Positions 55,530 to 64,000 of a stretch of 64,000 bases of DNA are shown in pieces. Numbering within the stretch: the stretch's first letter is position 1; every line of letters begins with the position of its first letter. The DNA lies in contig NZ_CP061498.1 of assembly GCF_014681765.1 (NCBI RefSeq), positions 3,113,501-3,177,500 on the forward strand, given 5' to 3'. The translations under genes and the position numbers were made by a program. The DNA is from Roseicitreum antarcticum. Lineage in GTDB: Bacteria > Pseudomonadota > Alphaproteobacteria > Rhodobacterales > Rhodobacteraceae. The notes under the pieces are model-generated. The model was not told the DNA's origin and searched no databases. It saw only the letters and a list, made by a program, of their open reading frames with translations.

Positions 55530-57248
55530 TCAGGCGCGGGTGCCGGAAAAGCGGGCTGCCCAGTCTTCGCGCGCCGCATCGGTGATCTTGGCGAACATCA
55601 CTTCCGGAACGGTGAAGGCATGGCCTGCGGGCAAGGTGGCCAGCGCGGCGTCGATGTCGCCCGGCCATCTCCAGTCGGCGCAATCCATGGCTGTCATCAT
55701 GTTCTGCGCCGCCGTGGGGATGAAGGGCTGCGACAGCACCGCGTAAAGCCGGATCAGGTTCAGCGCCAGGCGGATCTGCATGGCGGCTTTTTCGGGGTCG
55801 GTCTTGAAGGTGGACCAAGGCGCTGCCTCTTGCAGGTATTCATTGCCCAAGACCCAGATCGCGCGCAGCTCTGCTGCTGATTTGCGGATTTCCATGGCGG
55901 ACATATGCCCCTCATAGGCCCGGATGCGGGTGGTCAGGGCCTGGACCAAAGCGGGCTCTGCTTCTGACCAAGCCCCCCCCTCGGGCACAACCTCGCCGAA
56001 TTTCGAGCGGCAGAACTTGGTAACCCGCGACACAAGGTTGCCCAGCACATCGGCCAGGTCCTTGTTGACCGAGGCTTGAAAATTCTCCCATGTGAACTCG
56101 CTGTCCGAGTTTTCGGGCGCGTGCGACAACAGCCACCACCGCCAGTAGTCGGCGGGCAGCACCTCCAGCGCCTGATCCATGAAGACGCCGCGCCCCAGCG
56201 AGGTCGAGAACTGACCGCCGTCATAATTCAGGTAGTTGAAGGATTTGATGTAATCCACCAGTTTCCACGGCTCGCCCGAACCCATCAACGTGGCGGGGAA
56301 CGACAGGGTGTGGAACGGCACGTTGTCCTTGCCCATGAACTGCACATAGCGCACGTCATCTGCGCCCATGTCGGTGCGCCACCAGCGTTGCCACGCCTCC
56401 GCATCCCGGCCGTGCCCATCAGCCCATTCGGCGGTGGCGGCGATGTATTCGATGGGGGCGTCGAACCAGACGTAGAACACCTTGCCCTCCATCCCCGGCC
56501 AGGGATCGGTGCCGCGCTGCACCGGCACGCCCCAGTCCAGATCGCGCGTGATGCCCCGGTCGCGCAGCCCGTCACCGTCATGCAGCCATTTCTTCGCGAT
56601 GGAGGTGGTCAGGATTGGCCAGTCGGCCTGCGCGTTGATCCAGTCGTCCAGCCGGTCGCGCAGCACGGACTGACGCAAGAACAGGTGCTTCGTCTCGCGC
56701 ACCTCCAGGTCGGTAGAACCTGAGATGGCCGAGCGCGGGTCGATAAGGTCCACCGGCGACAGTTGCTTGGTGCATTCCTCGCACTGGTCGCCGCGCGCGC
56801 GGGTGTAGCCACAGTTGGGGCAGGTGCCCTCGATGTAGCGATCCGGCAGGAAGCGGCGATCGGCGTTGGAATAGACCTGACGTTCGGACACCTCCTCGAT
56901 CAGCCCGGCATCGGCCAGACGGCCCGCGAAATGCTGGGTCAGTTGACGGTTCTGCGGGCTGGATGACCGGCCGAAATGGTCGAAAGACAGCCCGTATCCC
57001 CGCGCCAGTTCTGCCTGGACCTCGTGCATCTCGGTGCAGTATTCGGCCACGGGTTTCCCCGCCTTGGCCGCAGCCAGTTCAGCCGGGGTCCCGTGTTCAT
57101 CCGTGGCGCAGATGAACATCACCTCATCTCCCCGCGCGCGGCAGTAGCGTGCATAGAGGTCGGCAGGCAACTGGCTGCCCACCAGGTTCCCCAGATGCTT
57201 GATTCCGTTAATGTAGGGCAGTGCCGAAGTTATGAGGATGCGCGCCAT
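55530..57248 (-). CDS. metG: Methionine-tRNA ligase
   Basis: 572 residues, class [20 protein letters not shown] (HIGH region as IKHLG), the zinc knuckle [17 protein letters not shown] (about residues 145-161), [10 protein letters not shown]-type core and the KMSKS loop in the form [11 protein letters not shown]. The latter, with FSTS, is the usual alphaproteobacterial variant. The start at 57248 (MARILITS) is chosen over the 80-residue longer frame, which lacks homology. It charges initiator and elongator tRNA-Met. Confidence 0.97.
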   Translation of the reverse strand: MARILITSALPYINGIKHLGNLVGSQLPADLYARYCRARGDEVMFICATDEHGTPAELAAAKAGKPVAEYCTEMHEVQAELARGYGLSFDHFGRSSSPQNRQLTQHFAGRLADAGLIEEVSERQVYSNADRRFLPDRYIEGTCPNCGYTRARGDQCEECTKQLSPVDLIDPRSAISGSTDLEVRETKHLFLRQSVLRDRLDDWINAQADWPILTTSIAKKWLHDGDGLRDRGITRDLDWGVPVQRGTDPWPGMEGKVFYVWFDAPIEYIAATAEWADGHGRDAEAWQRWWRTDMGADDVRYVQFMGKDNVPFHTLSFPATLMGSGEPWKLVDYIKSFNYLNYDGGQFSTSLGRGVFMDQALEVLPADYWRWWLLSHAPENSDSEFTWENFQASVNKDLADVLGNLVSRVTKFCRSKFGEVVPEGGAWSEAEPALVQALTTRIRAYEGHMSAMEIRKSAAELRAIWVLGNEYLQEAAPWSTFKTDPEKAAMQIRLALNLIRLYAVLSQPFIPTAAQNMMTAMDCADWRWPGDIDAALATLPAGHAFTVPEVMFAKITDAAREDWAARFSGTRA

Positions 57249-57643
57249 GGTGCCGGGGTCCTTTTGTCCGCGTTTGGCCCCGTCTAAAGCAATTTCTGAT
57301 GGAGTTGAACGACTTTTTCCGCTTGTCGCGGTGCCGCTGCCATGCACGTGTATGGGGGTGCAACCTGCGGAAACTTCAGCGAAATCATTGCAGGTTGCTG
57401 CGTGGGGCTCTCGGGGCGGGCAGGGGCTTTGCGGGCCGGGCTGTGCGACCTGCACCCTCTGGCGGGTGCCGATCACGATTGACGCCACCGGCGTTCCGCG
57501 TCACGATCCCATTCCGTTGTGTGGCGGGGCATACCCTGGTGTCAGCGGCGAAACATGCGTGGTGTTCGACGTATTTCGGGTTCTGGCTCAGAGATAGCCG
57601 GGGTGCGGCAGTAGATTTTGGCAAAATGGCGGGATTTGAACAG
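57249..57643. other. Intergenic region between metG and the repeat-protein gene, 395 bp
   Basis: Divergent promoter region. An in-frame extension of the repeat-protein gene back to 57299 reads Arg/Cys-rich with no homology, so it is not coding. Nothing else recognised. Confidence 0.55.
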
Positions 57644-59440
57644 ATGACGGTTTTTGACACAGTGAAACACGGGGTGCTGGCGGCAGCGCTGGTGGCAGGC
57701 TCTGCTGGTGTGGCATGGGCCGATGGTCCGGTCAGCGCGGTGGAATTTGGCGCCGAGCTGGAGGGTTACGGTGCCGAGCGTGTGACCTGGCAGTTCGATG
57801 CCTCCGCCATGGAACCCGCTGCTGCCTTTGTGCGCGGTTGCGAAGGGTTTGTCCCCGCCGAGGGGGCGGGCATGGCGATTGCGCTTCTGAACCCGCGTGA
57901 GGCGCTGCATTTCACTGCTGACGGCGAAGATCTGGCTGGTATGGTGCTGGGCACGCCCGACGGGCTGTATCGCTGCGTTCTGGCCGAAGACGGACTGGCG
58001 CAACTGGATGCAGGGCCCGCCCAACCCGGGCGCTACAGCCTGTGGCCTGCGGTTGCGACCGAAGGCGGGCCCGTCAGCGCGCGGGTCATCGCGTCCGAAT
58101 CGATGATCTCGGCGGTGGAGATGCGCGGACTGGACATGGCATCGCTGGGCGCGCCGCGTCTGGGCCGTTTCCGTTTTGATGCGCAAACCGCCGAGGCGCA
58201 GTTGATCGGTTCCGGGGTGCTGGTCGCCGAGACTGCCGCCGATTTTCTGTCCCCCGACTATTGCGCAGGGCTGATCGGCCTTGATGCGCCGGATGCAACC
58301 GTCGTGGTAGATGCGGGCACCGGGGCGTTCAGCCTTTATGCCACCACGCCCGGCGATGGGGTGATCGCGATTTATACGCCATCGGGGCGCTGGGTCTGCA
58401 ATGACGACATGCAGGGGTTGAACCCGGGTATGACCTTCGATGCGCCTGAGGCCGGGGATTACCTCGTTTGGGTCGGCTCGCTTTATGAAGGTGGCGCGGA
58501 AACCTTTGAGCTGTCGGCCCGGCTGGGCACGCCCGACTGGGGATTGGTGACGCCCGATGCTGATGCAGAGCCGCGCTATGGTTATGTCACGCTGGTACCG
58601 GCCCAGGCAGAGTCGGCGCAGTTGTTGGCACGCGGCGATCTTGCGGCCTATTCGGCGGCGGAAACCCTGTCGCCCGACCAGTTTTGCAACGGTTATGTCA
58701 ATCCGGATGGGCCTGAAATGGTGCTGTCACTTGACGGCGATACCGCATCCTTCAGCCTGTTCGCCGACAGCGATGTGGATCTGGTGATGGCCGTGCGAGA
58801 TCCGGCGGGCCTGTGGCACTGCAGTGACGACGCAATGGGGTCAAACCCCGCCCTCACGTTCGATGCGGGCATGGCTGGCGAGTATACCATCTTCGTCGGC
58901 GCCTTCAGCGAGGCGTCGCAGGGCCGGTTCGAGCTGTTCGTCAGCATGGGCGCGCCCGAGTGGACGGCCCTGCCCCCCGCAGCGATGGATGATATCAGCG
59001 TGCCGGACAGCTTTTTCGATGTGACGCTGGGTCTGGATGCCGCGCCCACGCATGGTACCGTTAATTTCCCCGAGATGGCTGATGCGCGCGTCCCGTTCGA
59101 GATCTTGCCCAATGGCGATGATTATTTCGGCCTGGGGCAGGGCTGTGTCGGACGGGGCGCCACTGCGCAACCCGATCTGGTGGTCGAGGTCGCCGAGGGT
59201 GCCGCCGCGCTCACAATCTATGCCGTGGCCGAGGCCGACAGCACCCTGATCGTGGTGGACCCGTCGGGCACCATGCATTGCAGTGACGACCTTGAAGGGG
59301 CCAATCCTGGTCTCAGCTTCAGCGCTGCGGAACCCGGGGCCTACCGTGTCTTTGCAGGGACCTATGGCGGTCAAGGCAGCGCTGCCATTCTGGGCGTGAC
59401 CGCAGGTACCCCCGACTGGACGATGACGCCGGGTCGATAA
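57644..59440 (+). CDS. Secreted four-repeat protein (PPC-like beta repeats)
   Basis: 598 residues with a signal peptide (KHGVLAAALVAGSAGVAWA). After an N-terminal segment come four repeats, each with two Cys exactly 45 residues apart: Cys66/111, 207/252, 348/393 and 501/546. Repeats 2-4 share FSLYATTP-like strands, W-x-C-[NS]DD with NPG/NPA then TF, a G-x-Y-x-(W/F)-VG strand, and end in GTPDW or GAPEW. This resembles pre-peptidase C-terminal (PPC)-type beta sandwiches; acidic NDD/SDD could bind calcium. Start ATG 57644 has GGGA 9 nt upstream. A trypsin-like protease gene begins 1 nt after the stop. Function unknown; perhaps a partner, substrate or adhesin. Confidence 0.78.
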   Translation: MTVFDTVKHGVLAAALVAGSAGVAWADGPVSAVEFGAELEGYGAERVTWQFDASAMEPAAAFVRGCEGFVPAEGAGMAIALLNPREALHFTADGEDLAGMVLGTPDGLYRCVLAEDGLAQLDAGPAQPGRYSLWPAVATEGGPVSARVIASESMISAVEMRGLDMASLGAPRLGRFRFDAQTAEAQLIGSGVLVAETAADFLSPDYCAGLIGLDAPDATVVVDAGTGAFSLYATTPGDGVIAIYTPSGRWVCNDDMQGLNPGMTFDAPEAGDYLVWVGSLYEGGAETFELSARLGTPDWGLVTPDADAEPRYGYVTLVPAQAESAQLLARGDLAAYSAAETLSPDQFCNGYVNPDGPEMVLSLDGDTASFSLFADSDVDLVMAVRDPAGLWHCSDDAMGSNPALTFDAGMAGEYTIFVGAFSEASQGRFELFVSMGAPEWTALPPAAMDDISVPDSFFDVTLGLDAAPTHGTVNFPEMADARVPFEILPNGDDYFGLGQGCVGRGATAQPDLVVEVAEGAAALTIYAVAEADSTLIVVDPSGTMHCSDDLEGANPGLSFSAAEPGAYRVFAGTYGGQGSAAILGVTAGTPDWTMTPGR

Positions 59441-59441
59441 C

Positions 59442-60860
59442 GTGGGGGCCGCAGGCGTGTCGGGCATGACCTTCGCAAGCCGGGCGCATGAAGTCGCCCG
59501 ACTGCGCTGGGGCTCGGCCTTGGCGCGCCCCGTATCGGGCATAGCTGTGGTGCGGCGGGCCGCAATGGCGGCGGTATTGGCGTCATGCTGGGCCGGGGGC
59601 GGGGCGGGCTGGCTTGCCGGCCCTGCCTACGGCCAGACACCTGACAACAGCTGCCAATGGGCGCGTGACGGTGTATGCGACGAGGTGCGTTTTGGGGGCG
59701 ACGGGGCCTGCGACGTGCGCACCGATACCGCTGACTGCGCGGTTGCGGCGGGTGACCTGATGGCACGGCTGTCGCGTGTGGTGCAGGCGCGGCTGGGCGA
59801 TGACAGTTGCAACTATGCCCATGATCTGGAATGCGATGACATCCGGTTCGGCGGCACGGGGGCCTGCACCGCGGGCACTGATGCGACCGACTGCCGCGCC
59901 GCGGCGCTGGGCGGCGACGATTCCTGCGGCTATGCGTTCGACGGTGAATGCGATGTGCCGGGCATCGGCACCGGCCTGTGTCCGACCGCGTCCGATACCG
60001 CAGATTGCGCCAGCGTTGCGTATCTGGCCGGGCGCAGCAACGCCTGTGCCACCGCGTTCAACAATATCTGCGACGAGCCGGGGCGCGGCGGCTCTGGCAG
60101 TTGCGCCGCCCTGAGCGACACGGCCGATTGTATCGGGCGCGACCGGCCGCCTTCGGCGCGCGACCATTTCTTTGGCCGCGACGACCGGAAGCTGATCGAT
60201 CCGGTGCAGATGCCCTGGCGTGCGGTGGGCTTGCTGTCAGGCCCCGACATGGATTGCACCGGCACCCTTATTGCGGAACGGCTGGTGCTGACTGCGGCCC
60301 ATTGTGTGTCCGAGGGGGGGCAGATCACCCTGCCCGAAATTTTTCGCGCAGGGGCTCATGGCTTTGAGGACTTGGGGCAGGCGGGGGTGGTCGCGGCCTA
60401 TGTCGCGCCGGGCTTTCGCGATCTGGATGTCGGGCCGGGGCTGGGCAATGGCGACGATTGGGCGATCTTGACGCTGGACCGCGACCTGGGGGCGATGGCG
60501 GGGATTGTGCGGCCGCGGGTGTTGGGCGCGGACGATCTGGCGCAGATCGACGCGGGGACTTTCCGTGTCGATCAGGCGGGCTATAGCTGGGATACGGGCG
60601 CATGGCTGTCGGGTCATTTGCGCTGTCGGGTGCTGACCGCGTATTCCGACAATACGCTAAGCCATGATTGCGACACGGCGGTGGGCGACAGCGGCTCCCC
60701 CCTGTTCCATTACGACGCAGCGGGCTGGTCGCTGGTCGGCATTGACAGCCGCTATACCGATCCCCTCCCGCAGATGGCGGCGGGCTTCAACAGCTCGAAC
60801 CTAGCGGTAGATACCCGCGCCATGGTGCAAGCGCTGCGCAAGTTTGGCGTGGCGGACTGA
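59442..60860 (+). CDS. Secreted trypsin-like serine protease with four Cys-rich repeats
   Basis: 472 residues from GTG 59442. A long N-terminal signal (AVVRRAAMAAVLASCWAGGG to about residue 64) is followed by four small modules, each with four Cys and Asp-rich ends (SDTADC-type): Cys71/79/90/99, 123/131/142/151, 162/170/180/189 and 202/210/221/230. The trypsin domain (about 245-472) has TAAHC (His287), GDDWAIL (Asp339) and VGDSGSPLF (Ser417), so it should be active. The modules recall LDL-receptor-A-like calcium motifs. Coupled to the upstream repeat protein by a 1-nt gap. The start is uncertain (GTG 59547 or ATG 59565 would leave a shorter signal). Confidence 0.82.
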   Translation: MGAAGVSGMTFASRAHEVARLRWGSALARPVSGIAVVRRAAMAAVLASCWAGGGAGWLAGPAYGQTPDNSCQWARDGVCDEVRFGGDGACDVRTDTADCAVAAGDLMARLSRVVQARLGDDSCNYAHDLECDDIRFGGTGACTAGTDATDCRAAALGGDDSCGYAFDGECDVPGIGTGLCPTASDTADCASVAYLAGRSNACATAFNNICDEPGRGGSGSCAALSDTADCIGRDRPPSARDHFFGRDDRKLIDPVQMPWRAVGLLSGPDMDCTGTLIAERLVLTAAHCVSEGGQITLPEIFRAGAHGFEDLGQAGVVAAYVAPGFRDLDVGPGLGNGDDWAILTLDRDLGAMAGIVRPRVLGADDLAQIDAGTFRVDQAGYSWDTGAWLSGHLRCRVLTAYSDNTLSHDCDTAVGDSGSPLFHYDAAGWSLVGIDSRYTDPLPQMAAGFNSSNLAVDTRAMVQALRKFGVAD

Positions 60861-61057
60861 CGGGGCGCTTCTTGCTGCGGGCCGAGGGGGGGCATGCGCC
60901 CGGACAGCCGCCGCGCGATGAAGGATAACCCATGGCGTCGCAGGGCCGCGCTTGCAGATGGCCCGCACTGACGTCGGGCGTCAAGCGGCAGCCCCGCACC
61001 GCGCTGATGCGCGCCCTCGTTGCGTGGGCAAAACGCCCAGTCCCCCGTGCCCTGCCG

Positions 61058-62248
61058 CTATTGCAAGAACGGCATCGGATCGACGCTTTCAAAGCCCTCG
61101 CGTACCTCGAAATGCAGGAAGCTCGGATCGCCCGCGCGCACGGTACCGATGGTCTGGCCACGGGTGACGCGCGCATTGCTGTCGACCCGTACGTTATCAA
61201 GGTTTGCATAGACCGTCAGCAGATTGTTTTCATGCCGGATCACCACGATCGTGACCCCATCAGTGTCGCGGGTGATGGCGGCGACGGTGCCTGCGGCGGC
61301 GGCATTCACCTCGGTGCCCGCACTTGCAGCGATGCCGATCCCGTCATTGCGGCCCTTGTTATAGGCGCGGATGATGCGGCCCTGCACCGGCATGGCCAGG
61401 CGGGCGGCAGATGCCTCGGTCCGCTGGGCGGCGAGGTCAGGCGCTGGTGGGGTTGCGGCGGCGACTTCTGCGGCGCGCTCAGCGGCGGGCGCCTCATCCA
61501 CCGGCAGTGGCCTGGAGGCGCTGGGCGGCGTCGGCGTCGGGCTGCCCGCGCCGGGCAGCGAAGTCTGAGCGGGGGCCGGGGCAGCGTTTTGCGGTGCCTG
61601 CTGGCTTGCAACGGGGATCAGCAGATACTGGCCTTCGCGCACCCGCATTTCGGCGTCGAGCCCGTTCCATTCGGCGAGGGACCGCGTGGTGACATTATAC
61701 TGCCGTGCGATGATGAAGGCGGTCTCGCCGCGCTGCACCTGATGGCGCACCGGCTCGGGGCCTGCCTGCGTCACCGGCGCGGGGGCAGCAGTGGGTGTCG
61801 CGGTGCCTTCGGCGCGGTTGATGGCATCGCCCGCCAACGTGGTAATGTCGATCCGGTCGCCCGGGCGGGCACCTGTGGCACGGCTGGGTTCTGCGACACG
61901 GCCGGGCAGGGCCAGTACTTCGCCGCCGCGCAGCAAGATATCTTGCTCCAGCGCGTTGTGGCGCGCCAGTTCGGCCGGGTCCAGCCCGACACGGCGCGCG
62001 ACGGCAGCGACAGTATCGCCGCGCTGCGCCACCACGACCTGATAGCCGGGGTAAGAGATCACGCCACGGTTGTCGGGCTGCGGGCGTGGTTCGGTTGTCT
62101 GCTGCGCCGCCTCGGCGGTGGAAAAGCCGTTGTCGCCGTTACGCAGATCCCAGTCGAGAACCGGCCCGTTGCAGGCGGCCAGCGCCAGCCCCGAAAGCCC
62201 CAGAAGCCAGAACCGTGCAATCTTGCCGTCAAATGTCGAAATTTTCAA
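61058..62248 (-). CDS. LysM/M23 (LytM-like) lipoprotein, NlpD-like
   Basis: 396 residues from a TTG start with AAGGG 8 nt upstream. Lipobox LALAAC gives Cys26 as lipidation site. Two LysM domains (about 69-115 and 168-213), a Pro/Ala linker, then an M23 domain (about 285-390). The usual zinc ligands are altered: the HxxxD part reads NDGIGIAA and the HxH part reads FLHF, so it is unlikely to cut peptidoglycan and more likely activates an amidase, as NlpD does at division. It follows pcm and surE on the same strand, the E. coli surE-pcm-nlpD order. The longer frame back to 62386 is not coding. Confidence 0.87.
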   Translation of the reverse strand: MKISTFDGKIARFWLLGLSGLALAACNGPVLDWDLRNGDNGFSTAEAAQQTTEPRPQPDNRGVISYPGYQVVVAQRGDTVAAVARRVGLDPAELARHNALEQDILLRGGEVLALPGRVAEPSRATGARPGDRIDITTLAGDAINRAEGTATPTAAPAPVTQAGPEPVRHQVQRGETAFIIARQYNVTTRSLAEWNGLDAEMRVREGQYLLIPVASQQAPQNAAPAPAQTSLPGAGSPTPTPPSASRPLPVDEAPAAERAAEVAAATPPAPDLAAQRTEASAARLAMPVQGRIIRAYNKGRNDGIGIAASAGTEVNAAAAGTVAAITRDTDGVTIVVIRHENNLLTVYANLDNVRVDSNARVTRGQTIGTVRAGDPSFLHFEVREGFESVDPMPFLQ

Positions 62249-62392
62249 AACGCTGCCCTTATGTTGCCTGACTGAAGTTGCCGACGACTTTGCCGGCGGT
62301 CCGCGTCTGGTCCGAACCTTGTGCCCCGAGGCGTCGTTTTCCTGCCGTTTCGCCGCCAAAGCCCTTTCGGTCTGATTTGCTCGCAAAGCCCC

Positions 62393-63034
62393 TTAGTCCT
62401 GTCCCATGCCTTCAATCAAGGGGACAAAGCGGACGGGCCGCAATTCCTCATAGTCAAATCCTGTTTCCAGCCGCGTCACCCGGATCAAGCTTTGCACCGC
62501 ATCCGATTGACCAACAGGAACCACCATTATACCGCCGATCCGCAGTTGCGCCAAGAGCGGGCCGGGCGGGTCTTCGGCGGCGGCTGTCACGATGATGCGA
62601 TCAAATGGCGCCTGTTCGGGCAGGCCGAAGGACCCATCCGCCGACAGCGCGGTGATATTCGTCAGTCCCAGCGTGTCGAAAATGCCGCGCGCGGCGGCGA
62701 CCAGCCTGCGGTGACGCTCCACGGTATACACCCGCCGCGCCAGGTGTGACAGCACCGCCGCCTGGTAGCCCGAGCCTGTTCCGACCTCCAGCACCTTGTC
62801 GCGCGGGCCGACATTAAGGGCCTGCGTCATCTGCCCCACGACCGAGGGCTGGCTGATCGTCTGGCCGCAGGCGATCGGCAGGGGCATGTCTTCATAGGCG
62901 CGGTCAGCAAAGATGCCCTTGACGAAGACGCCGCGGTCGATCCGCTCCATCGCGGCCAGAACCCGTGCGTCCGTGACTCCGCTGGAGCGGATTGCAAACA
63001 GAAAACGCATTTTCTGTTCGGCGTCGTCCATCAT
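62393..63034 (-). CDS. pcm: Protein-L-isoaspartate O-methyltransferase
   Basis: 213 residues. [20 protein letters not shown] is the SAM-binding motif I, with GRR-type [10 protein letters not shown] and [11 protein letters not shown] after it; N-terminal [20 protein letters not shown] and the GQTISQP loop are PCMT signatures. It repairs isoaspartyl damage in proteins. Its ATG overlaps the surE stop (TGATG), so the two are coupled, and the LytM lipoprotein gene follows 144 bp away. Confidence 0.95.
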   Translation of the reverse strand: MMDDAEQKMRFLFAIRSSGVTDARVLAAMERIDRGVFVKGIFADRAYEDMPLPIACGQTISQPSVVGQMTQALNVGPRDKVLEVGTGSGYQAAVLSHLARRVYTVERHRRLVAAARGIFDTLGLTNITALSADGSFGLPEQAPFDRIIVTAAAEDPPGPLLAQLRIGGIMVVPVGQSDAVQSLIRVTRLETGFDYEELRPVRFVPLIEGMGQD

Positions 63035-63816
63035 TCCAGCGCAGTCCGCAGGGTTTCGAGCGCGTCATAGGCGGTCAGGTCGGCGCGCATTGGCGTGACC
63101 GAGATATAGCCGTCAAGATTGGCCGCCGCATCGGTTCCGGGGGCGGTGGGCAGGTGTTGCGGCCCGCCCTTGATCCACAGGAACTTGCGTCCTGATGGGG
63201 AGATCTGCGCCTCGACCCCCATGAAGGTGTCCTTGCGGTAGCCTTGGGTGGTGACGCGCAGTCCCTTCACATCCGCGCCGGCGATCGGCGGGAAGTTGAC
63301 GTTGTAAAACAGCCGGTAATCGCCGCCGTCCCACTGTGCCTTGTCAAGAAGCTGGCGCACGACAGCAGCGCCATGCACGATGGCGGCGTCGAACATGTCG
63401 GGCAGGTCTTCGGTCAGCGGGCCGATGTATTGCGACAGTGCAATCGCAGGCAGGCCTTGAAGTGCGGCCTCCATCGCGCCGCCGATGGTGCCGGAATAGA
63501 GCACGTTTTCCGCCGCGTTATTGCCCCGGTTCACGCCTGACAGCACCAGATCAGGGCGCGCGCCCTGCAACACATCGTAAAGCCCCGCCAGCACGCAATC
63601 GGCGGGCGAGCCTTCGGCGGCATAGCGCCGTGTGTCCAGCTTGGCGATCATCATCGGATGGGTATAGCTTATGCAATGCCCGACGCCCGATTGCTCGAAC
63701 GCGGGCGCGACGACCCAGACCTCGCCCTTCGGCCCGGCGATTTCATGCGCGATTGCTTCGAGCACCTTCAGGCCGGGGGCGTTGATACCGTCGTCATTTG
63801 TCACCAGAATACGCAT
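63031..63816 (-). CDS. surE: 5'/3'-nucleotidase SurE
   Basis: 261 residues. [13 protein letters not shown] (metal Asp8/Asp9) at the start, then [19 protein letters not shown] and [15 protein letters not shown] provide the acidic/Asn/Ser metal site. It dephosphorylates nucleoside monophosphates and some polyphosphates during stress. First gene of the surE-pcm-LytM cluster on the minus strand; the last 184 bp of the window upstream (63817-64000) show no gene. Confidence 0.96.
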   Translation of the reverse strand: MRILVTNDDGINAPGLKVLEAIAHEIAGPKGEVWVVAPAFEQSGVGHCISYTHPMMIAKLDTRRYAAEGSPADCVLAGLYDVLQGARPDLVLSGVNRGNNAAENVLYSGTIGGAMEAALQGLPAIALSQYIGPLTEDLPDMFDAAIVHGAAVVRQLLDKAQWDGGDYRLFYNVNFPPIAGADVKGLRVTTQGYRKDTFMGVEAQISPSGRKFLWIKGGPQHLPTAPGTDAAANLDGYISVTPMRADLTAYDALETLRTALE

Positions 63817-64000
63817 GCGTCTGCCCTGTCGGTTGTTGCGTTCTACCGTTAGTCCAGCGCGGGCAGAACGACAAGGGCGGGGGCCGTCTTTCCGCAGGGA
63901 CAGTGGCGCGGCGGGGCCGGATTACGCCAGTTTCGTGACCTTTGGCGGGGGTGTGAGGCCCGGGTGTCATGCCGCGGTTACCAACGGCGCGCAAAAGGTT

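Noticed and set aside
55530-57248. Defective MetRS because KMSKS is not literal
   Set aside because: The FSTS form of the loop is usual in this class of MetRS; other motifs are intact.

Overview
The window looks like chromosome of a GC-rich alphaproteobacterium, most probably Rhodobacteraceae (a Rhodobacter/Roseobacter relative). Pointers are the FYDLN-acid protein (TIGR02300), a DUF6446 gene wedged between glyQ and glyS, a DUF2794 gene, and short Shine-Dalgarno-led genes in dense, mixed-strand blocks. No phage, insertion sequence, rRNA operon or CRISPR array is visible. The genus cannot be fixed from the sequence alone.

Layout. 1-0.9 kb: end of a sugar-metabolism operon (AGE-type isomerase, then an SDR dehydrogenase that has lost its N-terminal half). 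0.95-3.9 kb: a heavy-metal module, a P1B-type ATPase behind a classic 19-bp-spacer MerR promoter, plus its MerR regulator, ending next to tRNA-Ala(GGC). 4.9-7.3 kb: FYDLN-acid protein, a YgjP-type metallopeptidase and a GntR regulator, separated by several unrelated tandem repeats. 7.9-15.4 kb: argD-argF, zapE, a sulfurtransferase-acetyltransferase pair, a frameshifted aromatic aminotransferase and serine-glyoxylate aminotransferase. 15.8-17.6 kb: a secreted trypsin-fold protein with no visible catalytic His. 17.8-31.7 kb: glyQ-DUF6446-glyS, a PPDK-like enzyme, a SleB-type hydrolase, a folB-folP-glmM operon with an unusual folB fusion, and valS. 31.8-35.8 kb: pnp, a cation-efflux gene and rpsO. 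36-38.4 kb: carbonic anhydrase plus a SulP transporter, likely a bicarbonate-handling pair. 38.6-45.9 kb: an orphan Hpt-like protein, an M17 aminopeptidase with an NlpC/P60 peptidase, DUF2794, a c-type cytochrome, a GNAT, a NYN-LOTUS protein, smpB and a lone FAD oxidoreductase. 45.9-49.9 kb: the ybbP-ybbA ABC system divergent from tesA. 50.2-57.2 kb: rpsD, a glycosyltransferase, waaA, kdsD, a small acidic protein and metG. 57.6-60.9 kb: a two-gene secreted cassette, a four-repeat protein and a Cys-rich trypsin-like protease. 61-63.8 kb: surE-pcm followed by a degenerate LysM/M23 lipoprotein, echoing the enterobacterial surE-pcm-nlpD order.

Most genes are core metabolism and translation. The least explained parts are (i) the secreted repeat protein/protease cassette, whose repeats have a constant 45-residue cysteine spacing; (ii) a roughly 47-bp element found at two distant intergenic sites (7.6 kb and 35.4 kb) with 11-bp phased repeats; (iii) a dihydroneopterin aldolase fused to what looks like a decayed amino-acid-kinase domain; and (iv) the many different minisatellites that fill the longer intergenic gaps.
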